The notes beneath the pieces are model-generated. The model worked only from the letters and a program-made list of their open reading frames with translations. It was not told where the DNA came from and did no database searches. Position numbers and translations under genes: made by a program. Shown here piece after piece: positions 44,716 to 54,323 of a DNA stretch of 64,000 bases. The stretch is from NCBI RefSeq assembly GCF_000006945.2, contig NC_003197.2:4278001-4342000 (forward strand), read 5' to 3'. The DNA is from Salmonella enterica subsp. enterica serovar Typhimurium str. LT2. GTDB lineage: Bacteria > Pseudomonadota > Gammaproteobacteria > Enterobacterales > Enterobacteriaceae. Each line of letters begins with the position of its first letter. Positions within the stretch are counted from its first letter, which is position 1.

Positions 44716-45819
44716 TTATTCCCATTCCTGCAAGAAGCGTTGACCGTACTGGTCGGCGACCAGCAGCGCGGCGTACACTTCATCCGGCGTTGCGCCGCCA
44801 GGCATGTTATGAATAGTTTCACCTTCTGCGCAGGAGGCTTCCGCGACGGTGCGCATCTTGGCCGGAATATCCTGTTTAATATCCAGTTGCGCCAGCGTAA
44901 TCGGCAGGCCAACGGAATGGCACAGCGCCGCAACGGTTTCGATTTCTTCGACCGGCGCGTTTTCCAGCACCAGTTGCGTCAGCGTACCGAAAGCGACCTT
45001 CTCACCGTGATAATAGTGGTGCGCATCCGGAATCGCCGTTAAACCGTTATGAATCGCGTGCGCTGCGGCCAGACCGCCGCTTTCAAAACCGACCCCGCTC
45101 AGGTAGGTGTTGGCTTCGATGACGCGTTCCAGCGCTGGCGTGACGACGTGCTGTTCGGCGGCCAACATGGCTTTTTCGCCTTCTTCGATCAGCGTGTTAT
45201 AGCATAGCTCCGCCAGCGCCAGCGCGGCCTGTGTACACTTGCCGCCCGCCATTGTGGTGGCGCCGCTGCGTGAGCAGGCGCGCGCTTCAAACCAGGTCGC
45301 CAGTGCATCGCCGATACCGGCTGCCAGCAGACGCGCCGGCGCGCCCGCCACTATCTGCGTATCGACAATAACCATATTCGGGTTATGCGGCAGCAGCAGA
45401 TAACGGTCAAACTCACCGGCATCGGTATAAATAACCGAGAGTGCGCTGCACGGTGCGTCGGTAGAGGCGATGGTCGGCGCGATAGCGACCGGGACGTTCA
45501 TAAAGTGCGCCAGCGCTTTGGCGGTATCCAGCGTTTTACCGCCGCCGATACCCAGTACGGCGCCACACTGACTTTTTTCGGCGACGGCGCGCAGCCTGTC
45601 GATCTCATTTTGCGAACATTCGCCGCCAAACGGGGCGATTTCTACTGACAAACCGGCATCCGTCAGGCTTTTGCGCAGCGTCTCTTCGGCAAATCCCAGC
45701 ACGAATTTATCGCCCACAACCAGCCAGTTGTTCGCCATTGGTTTTAAATAATCGCCAAGACGCGCGATGACGTTTGCACCCTGAATATACTTACCTGGTG
45801 ACTGAATAATGCGATCCAT
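44716..45819 (-). CDS. gldA: Glycerol dehydrogenase
   Basis: GldA is a 367-residue Zn/NAD enzyme of the iron-containing alcohol dehydrogenase superfamily. It interconverts glycerol and dihydroxyacetone. The NAD site is GIGGGKTLDTAKA, and Zn ligands lie in AAAHAIHNGLTAIP and HHYYHGEKVAFG. It starts 11 bp after fsaB, so ptsA-fsaB-gldA is one operon. In that setting it may reduce the dihydroxyacetone released by FsaB. Confidence 0.98.
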   Translation of the reverse strand: MDRIIQSPGKYIQGANVIARLGDYLKPMANNWLVVGDKFVLGFAEETLRKSLTDAGLSVEIAPFGGECSQNEIDRLRAVAEKSQCGAVLGIGGGKTLDTAKALAHFMNVPVAIAPTIASTDAPCSALSVIYTDAGEFDRYLLLPHNPNMVIVDTQIVAGAPARLLAAGIGDALATWFEARACSRSGATTMAGGKCTQAALALAELCYNTLIEEGEKAMLAAEQHVVTPALERVIEANTYLSGVGFESGGLAAAHAIHNGLTAIPDAHHYYHGEKVAFGTLTQLVLENAPVEEIETVAALCHSVGLPITLAQLDIKQDIPAKMRTVAEASCAEGETIHNMPGGATPDEVYAALLVADQYGQRFLQEWE

Positions 45820-45830
45820 ACATTTCTCTC

Positions 45831-46493
45831 CTACAGGTTCAGATTACCAAAAGCGTTTTTCCAGTCTTGCTCAAACTTCTCTATTGCCGACTCTACCGCA
45901 GGCGTATTGAGCATTTGTTGCGCTACATCTAAAGGAAGGGTAATCGCCTGGCAACCTGCCAGTAAGCAATCCAGCGCCTGCCGCGGCGTTTTAAAGCTGG
46001 CCGCCAGTACCATGCTGTCGGGCGCGTGATGTTCCAGTAGCGTTTGCAGCTCCTGAACCATACGAATGCCATCGCCGCCCTGCGCATCAACGCGGTTGAC
46101 GTAGGGAGCGACATATTTTGCGCCCGCCAGCGCCGCCAGCAGGCCCTGCGATGCGCTGTAGACGGCGGTGCCCAGCGTCACGATGCCTTCTTTTTTCAGC
46201 AATTTAATCGCTGCAAGACCTTCGGCGGTCACCGGAATTTTAACCACAATGCCGGGGATGGCGTTATTCAGTCGTTTGGCTTCTTCCACCATCCCTTTCG
46301 CGTCGCGGCTCATGGTCTGCGCAAATAAAGTGCCTTCTTCGCCGATGGCGTTTTGCAGCCTGGGCAGCACATCCCAGATAGATTCTTTGCTGGCTGCCAC
46401 AATGCTTGGATTGGTGGTGACGCCGGCAATCGGGAAAATGCGCGCCAGACGTTCAACTTCCGCCACGTTAGCGGTATCCAGATAGAGTTCCAT
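45831..46493 (-). CDS. fsaB: Fructose-6-phosphate aldolase 2 (TalC)
   Basis: FsaB is a 220-residue decameric aldolase of the transaldolase family. The Schiff-base Lys85 is in [10 protein letters not shown]. It splits fructose 6-phosphate to dihydroxyacetone and glyceraldehyde 3-phosphate. I chose the ATG at 46493 ([10 protein letters not shown]); nine upstream codons lack similarity. It lies 10 bp after ptsA. Confidence 0.97.
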
Positions 46494-46503
46494 AGTCTTT
46501 CCT

Positions 46504-49005
46504 TTACAGTTCAAGTTCATGTTGCAGCAGGCTGGCGATAGCGTCGGCGGAAGCGGCGTTAACCAGCGTGTTGCGGAATTCTTCGTGCATGATGCGGCGG
46601 GCCAGGCGCGAGAAAATACGCATATGCTGGTCGCCCGCGGCGTGTTTGTTAAGCGTCAGCATAATGATGAACTGCGCCTCGTCATCTCCCCAGCGTACCG
46701 GCGCGTTCAGGCGCGCCACGCTGATGGTGGACTGTTCGATATGTTCCGATTTGCTGTGCGGAATGGCAAAGCTAAAGCCCAGTCCGGTGGAGAATACCGC
46801 CTCGCGCGCCCATAGATCGGCTTCCAGTTTGCGCGGGTAGCGGCAGCGGCCCGCCAGCAGCAGATTGTCGGTCATGCCTTTAATCACCTCCTCTTTGCTG
46901 CGCCAGTCGCTATCAAGCGTTATGCATTGGGCGGTAACCAGCGGGGCATCCTGCTGCGACATGCGGAACTGCGCCAGCAGATGCTCCACCTCCAGCGAGG
47001 TGCGGCAGGCCATCGCCTGATTCAACAACTGGCGGCAGGCTCGGCTGTCGAGTTGTGCCATCCGCGCTTTGGCGGCGGGAATCGACGGCGCGCCCATGCT
47101 GATCTCGTCCAGCCCCAGACCTACCAGCAATGGCAGAACCGAACCTTTGGCCCCCAGTTCGCCGCACAGACCAATCCATTTGCCCTGACGATGTACCGCC
47201 TGCACCGCGAAATCCAACGCGCGCAGGAAGGCGGGATTCAGGCTGTTGTAGTGACGAGTGACTTTGGCGTTATCACGGTCTACCGCCAGCAGGTATTGTG
47301 TTAGATCGTTACTACCAATACTAAAGAAATCAATCTCTTCACAGCATTGATCGATGATGAACATCACCGACGGCACTTCCAGCATAATGCCGAGTGGGAT
47401 CTTCTCATCGAACGGGATATGTTCATTACGCAGCTGCTGTTTGGCTTCCGCCAGCTTCTCTTTGACCCACAGAATCTCTTCCATAGAGGAGATCATCGGG
47501 ATCATGATTTTCAGGTTGCCGTGGGCGGACGCGCGGAGGATCGAGCGTAGCTGGGTGGTAAACAGAGAAGCGTACTCTTCATAAATACGGACGGCGCGAT
47601 AGCCGAGGAATGGGTTGGCTTCGGCAGGAATATTCAGATAATCAACGGGCTTATCGCCGCCTATATCCATTGTGCGCACAATAATGCTGCGTCCCTTTGC
47701 GGACTCCAGAGCCTGGCAAAAAATATTGTACAGCTCGTTTTCGTCCGGCGCGCAGGCGCGGTCCATATACAGCATTTCTGTGCGGAACAGGCCAACCGCT
47801 TCCGCGCCGTTACTAAAGGCCGCTTGCGCCTCGACGGAGTGCGCGATGTTGGCGGCGACCTCCATGCGGATGCCGTCAGCGGTGCGCGCTTCCTGGGTCA
47901 GCCAGATGCGCTGCTGTTCGCGCAGGGCGTCTTGCACGCGGGCTTCCTGCTGATAGTAACGAGTGACAGGCTCGTCAGGCGCAACGACAATCGCGCCTGC
48001 GTTGCCGTCAATATAAACCGTCTGCTGACGCCACGGTGTTAAGGCCTCAATCTCCACGCCAACCAGGGTGGGAATGTTGAATGAGCGGGCGAGAATCACC
48101 GTGTGCGAAGTGGTGCCGCCGCTTTTTAACAGCAGACCTTTGAGAAAGGTTTTATCCAGTTCGAGGAACTGGCTTGGCGTCAACTCTTCCGCCATACAGA
48201 TAGATGGCCGGGTCAACTGGCCCGGCGCCGGAAAGCGCTGCCCACCGTAAATGTGTTGCAGTAACTGGAAGCAAACGTCACGAACATCCAGCGCGCGTTC
48301 CTGTAAATAGCTGCTGCTGGCGCGAGCGAACTCATTGCAGAAATGGTTCGCGCTTTCCACGATTGCCTGCGCGCAGCTTAAACCGCGCAGAACGCCGTCC
48401 AGTAAATGCTGACGCAGTGAAGCGTCGCCTGCCAGTGAACGATGGGCTTCCAGAATCGCGCTGGCGGCACCGTCACTGTCGAGCTGACGAAACTCAATAT
48501 GCTTTATCAACATCGCTAAGCCATTGTCCAGCGCGGCTTGTTCCGTCTCTGTGTCGTTGGCGGTCGGGAGTTCGCCGAGCGCATTGAGATCCAGGGAAGA
48601 GAGTGGCGTCAGTACGCCGCCCGCGCTGCCGCTACACACGCTACGGGCGCGGTAAATCTGCGGATTCAGCTGGGTCAACGACGCCGGAAGCGGCTCCAGT
48701 TCGCTGTTTTTAATCTCCGCCAGCGGCGCGTCGCAGAGTGGGAATTCATCGCGCAGCCATTGACTCAGACGCTGACAGGCAACCTGTTCATCGGCACCGG
48801 AAATCACCAGCTGACAGTGGTCGCCAGCCAGCGTGTCGGTGCCAATCAGCGCCAGCGCGCTTTTGGCGCTGCCTTTGCGATCGGTGCGCAGGTTGTGCCA
48901 CTCAATTTGCGACGTGAAGGTATTACACAGCGTTTCTACGTGGCTTGCCGGGCGCGCATGTACGCCATTCGGCAGTTCACAGGTAAATTCCACAATCAGG
49001 GGCAT
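46504..49005 (-). CDS. ptsA: Multiphosphoryl transfer protein PtsA (HPr-EI-EIIA)
   Basis: PtsA is an 833-residue fusion of PTS parts. The HPr domain has the active His16 in NGVHARPAS. The enzyme I domain has the active His in [14 protein letters not shown] and the PEP-binding core [15 protein letters not shown]. The C-terminal EIIA-Fru domain has the active His in [11 protein letters not shown]. It carries phosphate from PEP to the FrwB/FrwD IIB proteins. It diverges from frwC and heads the operon with fsaB and gldA. The sugar is unknown. Confidence 0.97.
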
Positions 49006-49313
49006 TGCCTCTCTCCCATAACGATTCTCTCGCTACAGCATAAAAGGAGGTAGCCGGAATACGCCATGTGACAAATCTGTCAAAAGCTGGATAAATGTAA
49101 TGTAGCGCAAAAAGTGCGAGTTGTCTCACAACTTAGCGTGGTAGCGCGGGTTTTACCTTTTTCAGAAGTTATGAAGCGGATCGCATTTTTATACTGATAT
49201 TACAAAAATCCAGTAAATGGCCTTTTTATCCACTGTCTGCGCGGCAATGGATTGCCTATTGTTTTCCGCAGTAACTTTATGGACATGGGCTTTATCCAGC
49301 CCGGGAGCGACTT
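49006..49313. other. Divergent promoter region ptsA / frwC
   Basis: This 308 bp gap holds promoters for both PTS operons and a good CRP site at 49115-49130. A weaker CRP-like match lies at 49067-49082. No gene is visible. Confidence 0.6.
49115..49130. promoter_or_regulatory. Candidate CRP site between ptsA and frwC
   Basis: TGCGA-GTTGTC-TCACA matches 9 of 10 key positions of the CRP consensus. Control by CRP fits a sugar PTS cluster. Confidence 0.6.
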
Positions 49314-50393
49314 ATGAAAGAGTTGGTACAGATCCTGAAAAATACCCGCCAGCACCTGATGACCGGTGTTTCGCATATGATCCCCTTTGTGGTGGCTGGC
49401 GGAATTTTGCTGGCAGTCTCCGTCATGCTATATGGCAAGGGCGCCGTACCCGATGCCGCCACCGATCCGAATCTTAAAAAACTGTTTGATATCGGTGTCG
49501 CCGGGCTGACGCTGATGGTGCCTTTCCTCGCCGCATACATCGGTTACTCCATTGCCGAACGCTCCGCGCTGGCTCCTTGCGCAATTGGTGCCTGGGTGGG
49601 TAACAGCTTCGGCGCGGGTTTTTTCGGGGCACTTATCGCCGGACTTATCGGCGGGATCGTGGTGCATTACTTGAAGAAAATCCCGGTGCATAAGGTGCTG
49701 CGTTCTGTGATGCCTATTTTTGTGATTCCCATCGTTGGCACTTTTATCACCGCGGGCATCATGATGTGGGGGCTGGGCGAACCGATCGGTGCGCTGACAA
49801 GCAGCCTGACCCAATGGCTGCAAGGGATGCAGCAGGGCAGCATCGTGCTGCTGGCGGTGATCATGGGGCTGATGCTGGCTTTTGATATGGGCGGCCCGGT
49901 TAACAAAGTCGCTTATGCGTTCATGCTGATTTGCGTGGCGCAGGGCGTATATACCGTGGTGGCTATCGCCGCGGTGAGCATCTGCGTACCGCCACTGGGA
50001 CTGGGGCTGGCGACGCTGATTGGCCGCAAGAATTTTTCTGTTGAAGAGCGCGAAGCCGGTAAAGCCGCGCTGGTCATGGGCTGCGTGGGCGTAACGGAAG
50101 GGGCGATTCCTTTCGCCGCTGCCGATCCGCTGCGCGTGATCCCATCCATTATGGTGGGCTCCGCTTGCGGTGCGGTAATGGCCGCGCTGTTTGGCGCGCA
50201 GTGTTATGCCGGTTGGGGCGGTTTAATTGTTCTGCCAGTCGTGGAAGGCAAGCTGGGTTATGTCGCGGCAGTCGCCGTGGGCGCGGTGGTAACGGCAGTC
50301 TGCGTTAACGTGCTGAAAAGCCTGACGCGTAAGAATGTGTCGCAAGTTGACGAAAAAGAAGACGACCTGGATTTAGATTTTGAGATGAATTAA
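49314..50393 (+). CDS. frwC: PTS fructose-like permease IIC component FrwC
   Basis: FrwC is a 359-residue membrane protein with about eight to ten helices and the IIC-Fru segment GVSHMIPFVVAGGILLA. It carries the sugar across the inner membrane. A conserved MGGPVNKVA motif is present. The ribosome binding site is GGGAGC. frwB follows after 14 bp and supplies phosphate. Confidence 0.95.
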   Translation: MKELVQILKNTRQHLMTGVSHMIPFVVAGGILLAVSVMLYGKGAVPDAATDPNLKKLFDIGVAGLTLMVPFLAAYIGYSIAERSALAPCAIGAWVGNSFGAGFFGALIAGLIGGIVVHYLKKIPVHKVLRSVMPIFVIPIVGTFITAGIMMWGLGEPIGALTSSLTQWLQGMQQGSIVLLAVIMGLMLAFDMGGPVNKVAYAFMLICVAQGVYTVVAIAAVSICVPPLGLGLATLIGRKNFSVEEREAGKAALVMGCVGVTEGAIPFAAADPLRVIPSIMVGSACGAVMAALFGAQCYAGWGGLIVLPVVEGKLGYVAAVAVGAVVTAVCVNVLKSLTRKNVSQVDEKEDDLDLDFEMN

Positions 50394-50407
50394 GCGAGGA
50401 ATAAGCC

Positions 50408-50728
50408 ATGACTAAAATTATTGCAGTAACCGCGTGTCCTTCTGGTGTTGCGCATACCTATATGGCGGCTGAAGCGCTGGAAAGCGCAGCCAAAGCGAAA
50501 GGTTGGGATGTAAAAGTGGAGACTCAGGGCTCGATTGGGCTGGAAAATGAACTGACGGCAGAGGATGTGGCGAGCGCCGATATGGTGATTTTGACTAAAG
50601 ATATCGGCATCAAGTTCGAAGAGCGGTTTGCGGGTAAAACTATCGTTCGCGTCAATATCAGCGACGCGGTAAAACGCGCCGACGCCATTATGAACAAGAT
50701 TGACGCCCATCTTTCGCAAACCGCGTAA
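50408..50728 (+). CDS. frwB: PTS fructose-like IIB component FrwB
   Basis: FrwB is a 106-residue IIB-Fru protein. The phosphorylated Cys is in VTACPSGVAHTYMAAEAL. It takes phosphate from the IIA domain of PtsA and gives it to the sugar in FrwC. The ribosome binding site is GCGAGGAA. Confidence 0.96.
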   Translation: MTKIIAVTACPSGVAHTYMAAEALESAAKAKGWDVKVETQGSIGLENELTAEDVASADMVILTKDIGIKFEERFAGKTIVRVNISDAVKRADAIMNKIDAHLSQTA

Positions 50729-50736
50729 CGTTAAAA

Positions 50737-50804
50737 TGCCCGATGGCGCAAGTTTATCGGGCCTGCTCACAGGCCCGATAAGAGATTTATGCCGCCATCC
50801 GGCG
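50737..50804. repeat. BIME between frwB and pflD
   Basis: GCCCGATGGCGC...TTATCGGGCC is followed by an inverted partner GGCCCGATAAG...GCCGCCATCCGGC. It lies inside the presumed operon and may adjust relative expression. Confidence 0.8.
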
Positions 50805-50826
50805 CTCGTGTCCACAGGAGCTCCTC

Positions 50827-53124
50827 ATGACCCATCGTATTCAACGCCTCAAAGCCGCTCTGTTTCAGAATCACCGTGAAATTTCTCTGGAGCGCGCGCT
50901 GCTTTATACCGCCAGCCATCAGCAGACGGAGGGCGAACCGGTCATTTTGCGCCGCGCCAAAGCGACGGCGTATATCCTTGAACATGTTGAAATTTCGATT
51001 CGTGACGAGGAGCTGATTGCCGGAAACCGAACCGTTAAGCCGCGCGCGGGTATTATGTCGCCGGAAATGGACCCGTATTGGCTGCTTAACGAGCTGGATC
51101 GGTTCCCGACGCGTCCGCAGGACCGTTTTGATATCAGCGAAGAGGATAAGCGCCTCTATCGTGAGGTTCTATTCCCGTACTGGGAAAAACGGTCGATGAA
51201 AGATTTTATTAACGGGCAGATGACCGATGAGGTGAAAGCCGCCGTCAGCACCCAGATTTTTAGCATTAACCAGACGGATAAAGGGCAGGGGCATATCATT
51301 ATTGATTATCCACGCTTGCTCAATAACGGGCTGGGTGAACTGGCGGCGCAGATGCGCGCGCGCTGCGAGCAACAGCCGGAAAACGACTTTTATCAGGCCG
51401 CTCTGTTGTTACTTGAGGCATCGCAACGCCACATCCTGCGTTATGCCGTACTGGCGGAACAGCAGGCGGAGCGCTGCCCGGACGCTCGTCGTCGTCAGGA
51501 ACTGCTCACCATTGCCGCCAATTCGCGGCATAACGCGCAGCACAAACCACAGACGTTCTGGCAAGCATGTCAGCTGTTCTGGTACATGAACATTATTTTG
51601 CAGTACGAGTCCAACGCCAGTTCGCTGTCGCTCGGGCGCTTCGACCAGTACATGCTGCCGTTTTATCAGACTTCGCTCACTCAGGGCGACGATCCGGCGT
51701 TCCTGAAAGAGTTGCTCGAGTCGCTGTGGGTGAAATGCAACGATATCGTGCTGCTGCGTTCCACCAGTAGCGCGCGCTATTTTGCCGGTTTCCCGACGGG
51801 TTACACCGCGCTGCTGGGCGGATTGACGGAAAGCGGACGCAGCGCGGTAAACGTGCTCTCTTTTCTCTGCCTGGATGCCTACCAGAGCGTGCAGTTGCCG
51901 CAGCCGAATCTCGGCGTGCGCACTAACGCGCTGATTGATACGCCGTTCCTGCTCAAGACCGCCGAGACCATTCGCCTCGGTACCGGCATTCCACAGATTT
52001 TCAATGACGAAGTGGTGGTTCCCGCGTTCCTTAACCGTGGCGTGTCGTTGGAGGATGCGCGCGATTATGCGGTGGTGGGATGTGTTGAGCTGTCGATTCC
52101 GGGCAGAACCTACGGGCTGCATGACATCGCCATGTTTAATCTGCTGAAAGTGATGGAAATCAGCTTGTATGAAAATGAGGGCAACGACACTCTTACTTAT
52201 GAGGCGTTGCTGGCGCATATTCGCGCCAAAATCAGTCACTACATTACACTAATGGTAGAAGGCAGCAATATTTGCGATATCGGCCATCGTGACTGGGCGC
52301 CGGTGCCGCTGCTCTCTTCGTTTATCAGCGACTGCCTGGAGAAAGGGCGAGACATCACCGACGGCGGCGCGCGCTATAACTTTTCGGGCGTACAGGGCAT
52401 CGGTATCGCCAACCTGAGTGATTCCCTTCATGCGCTCAATGGGCTGGTATTCGATCAGCAGCGCCTGAGTTTTGATGCGCTGCTGTCGATCCTGAAAAAC
52501 AACTTCGCCACGCCAGAAGGGGAAAAGATCCGCGCCAGGCTTATCAACCGCTTCGAAAAATATGGCAACGACATTGATAATGTCGATAACATCAGCGCCG
52601 AACTGCTGCGGTATTACTGCAAAGAGGTGGAAAAATACCAGAATCCGCGCGGCGGCCAGTTTACGCCGGGTTCATACACGGTTTCCGCGCATGTGCCGCT
52701 GGGAGCGGTGGTCGGCGCGACACCGGACGGGCGTTTTGCCGGAGAACAGCTGGCGGATGGCGGCCTGTCGCCGATGCTCGGACAGGATATGCAAGGGCCG
52801 ACGGCGGTACTAAAATCAGTAAGTAAGTTGGATAACACGCTGCTGTCGAACGGTACGTTGCTGAACGTGAAGTTTACTCCTGCGACTCTGGAAGGAGAGG
52901 CGGGACTGCGCAAGCTGGCGGATTTCCTGCGCGCGTTTACCCAGCTCAAACTGCAGCACATCCAGTTTAATGTGGTGAATGCCGACACATTGCGCGAAGC
53001 GCAGCTACGGCCTCAGGATTTCGCTGGGCTGGTGGTGCGCGTGGCGGGCTACAGCGCCTTCTTTGTCGAGCTGTCGAAGGAGATTCAGGATGACATTATT
53101 CGCCGCACCGCGCATCAGTTGTGA
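50827..53124 (+). CDS. pflD: Glycyl radical enzyme PflD
   Basis: PflD is a 765-residue glycyl radical enzyme. The radical Gly is in RVAGYSAFF near the C-terminus and the active Cys is in VVGCVELSIPG. It has a single Cys in that loop, unlike pyruvate formate-lyase with Cys-Cys, so it is more like a dehydratase or lyase of the same fold. The substrate is unknown. The ribosome binding site is AGGAGCT. pflC, its activase, overlaps its end by 35 bp. It would work only without oxygen. Confidence 0.95.
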   Translation: MTHRIQRLKAALFQNHREISLERALLYTASHQQTEGEPVILRRAKATAYILEHVEISIRDEELIAGNRTVKPRAGIMSPEMDPYWLLNELDRFPTRPQDRFDISEEDKRLYREVLFPYWEKRSMKDFINGQMTDEVKAAVSTQIFSINQTDKGQGHIIIDYPRLLNNGLGELAAQMRARCEQQPENDFYQAALLLLEASQRHILRYAVLAEQQAERCPDARRRQELLTIAANSRHNAQHKPQTFWQACQLFWYMNIILQYESNASSLSLGRFDQYMLPFYQTSLTQGDDPAFLKELLESLWVKCNDIVLLRSTSSARYFAGFPTGYTALLGGLTESGRSAVNVLSFLCLDAYQSVQLPQPNLGVRTNALIDTPFLLKTAETIRLGTGIPQIFNDEVVVPAFLNRGVSLEDARDYAVVGCVELSIPGRTYGLHDIAMFNLLKVMEISLYENEGNDTLTYEALLAHIRAKISHYITLMVEGSNICDIGHRDWAPVPLLSSFISDCLEKGRDITDGGARYNFSGVQGIGIANLSDSLHALNGLVFDQQRLSFDALLSILKNNFATPEGEKIRARLINRFEKYGNDIDNVDNISAELLRYYCKEVEKYQNPRGGQFTPGSYTVSAHVPLGAVVGATPDGRFAGEQLADGGLSPMLGQDMQGPTAVLKSVSKLDNTLLSNGTLLNVKFTPATLEGEAGLRKLADFLRAFTQLKLQHIQFNVVNADTLREAQLRPQDFAGLVVRVAGYSAFFVELSKEIQDDIIRRTAHQL

Positions 53125-53968
53125 GGTTGTGGGGGCGCGCGATGAGGAGACCGCGCGTATCTTCAATATCCAGCGCTATTCGCTGAATGACGGGCAGGGG
53201 ATTCGTACGGTGGTCTTTTTTAAGGGCTGTCCGCATACCTGTCCGTGGTGCGCTAATCCGGAATCTATCTCGCCGCGCATTGAAACGGTGCGCCGGGAAA
53301 ATAAATGCCTGCGTTGCACGCCGTGTCTGCGGGATGCCGACGAATGTCCTTCCGGCGCGTTTGAGCGTATTGGGCGTGATATTACGCTGGATGAACTGGA
53401 ACGCGAAGTGCTGAAAGACGACATCTTCTTTCGTACTTCCGGCGGCGGGGTGACGCTTTCTGGCGGCGAAGTGCTGATGCAGGCGCCGTTCGCCACGCGC
53501 TTCTTACAGCGATTGCGGCGTTGGGGCGTTCCTTGTGCTATTGAAACGGCTGGCGATACGTCGGCCAGCCGTCTACTGCCGTTGGCAAGGGCGTGTGATG
53601 AGGTATTGTTTGATCTGAAAATTATGGATGCGGAGCGGGCGCGCGAGGTGATCAACATGAATCTGCCGCGCGTACTGGAGAATTTACGGTTACTGGTTAG
53701 CGAGGGAATCACGGTGATCCCTCGTTTGCCGTTGATTCCTGGCTTTACGCTTAACGCAGAGAATCTGCAGTGCGCGTTAACATTGTTGAGATCATTAGGA
53801 ATAAAGCAGGTTCACCTGCTACCGTTTCATCAGTACGGCGAGCCGAAATACCGGCTGCTTGGAAAATCATGGATGATGAAAGATATTCCCGCGCCGTCGG
53901 TGCAAGAGATCGCTCTGTTTCGGGAGATGGCGGAGCAAGCAGGATTTCAGGTCACCACAGGAGGTTAA
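53090..53968 (+). CDS. pflC: Glycyl radical enzyme activase PflC
   Basis: PflC is a 292-residue radical SAM enzyme. The iron-sulfur motif CPHTCPWC is visible, followed by a ferredoxin-like insert (CLRCTPC...ECPSGA). It places the radical on PflD. I chose the ATG at 53090 inside the end of pflD, with GGAG upstream. The frame runs further upstream only as a shadow of pflD. frwD follows at once. Confidence 0.95.
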   Translation: MTLFAAPRISCEVVGARDEETARIFNIQRYSLNDGQGIRTVVFFKGCPHTCPWCANPESISPRIETVRRENKCLRCTPCLRDADECPSGAFERIGRDITLDELEREVLKDDIFFRTSGGGVTLSGGEVLMQAPFATRFLQRLRRWGVPCAIETAGDTSASRLLPLARACDEVLFDLKIMDAERAREVINMNLPRVLENLRLLVSEGITVIPRLPLIPGFTLNAENLQCALTLLRSLGIKQVHLLPFHQYGEPKYRLLGKSWMMKDIPAPSVQEIALFREMAEQAGFQVTTGG

Positions 53969-53969
53969 T

Positions 53970-54323
53970 ATGGCAGTACCTGTACGGCATCTGGTGGCAG
54001 TGACCGCCTGCGTGAGCGGTGTAGCGCATACCTATATGGCTGCTGAACGGCTGGAAAAACTTTGCCAGCAGGAGAAGTGGAGCATCAAGATTGAAACCCA
54101 GGGGGCACTCGGTACAGAGAACCGCTTAACGGAAGAGGATATCCGCCGTGCCGATGTCGTGTTGCTCATTACCGATATCGAGCTGGCGGGCGTGGAGCGA
54201 TTTACCCGGAGTCGCTATGTCCAGTCGGGGATCAGCGCTTTTTTGCGGGAGCCACAGCGGGTAATGAGCGCTGTGCGTAAACTCCTTTCCGCGCCGCAAC
54301 ATACCCACCTTATCCTGGAGTAA
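53970..54323 (+). CDS. frwD: PTS fructose-like IIB component FrwD
   Basis: FrwD is a 117-residue second IIB-Fru protein, with the active Cys in VTACVSGVAHTYMAAERL. It is a paralogue of FrwB. It lies one base after the pflC stop and has GGAGG upstream. Its last 14 bases overlap the end of yijO tail to tail. Confidence 0.93.
   Translation: MAVPVRHLVAVTACVSGVAHTYMAAERLEKLCQQEKWSIKIETQGALGTENRLTEEDIRRADVVLLITDIELAGVERFTRSRYVQSGISAFLREPQRVMSAVRKLLSAPQHTHLILE

Noticed and set aside
51409..52239. 276-codon open frame on the minus strand
   Set aside because: It is antisense to pflD and has no family features.
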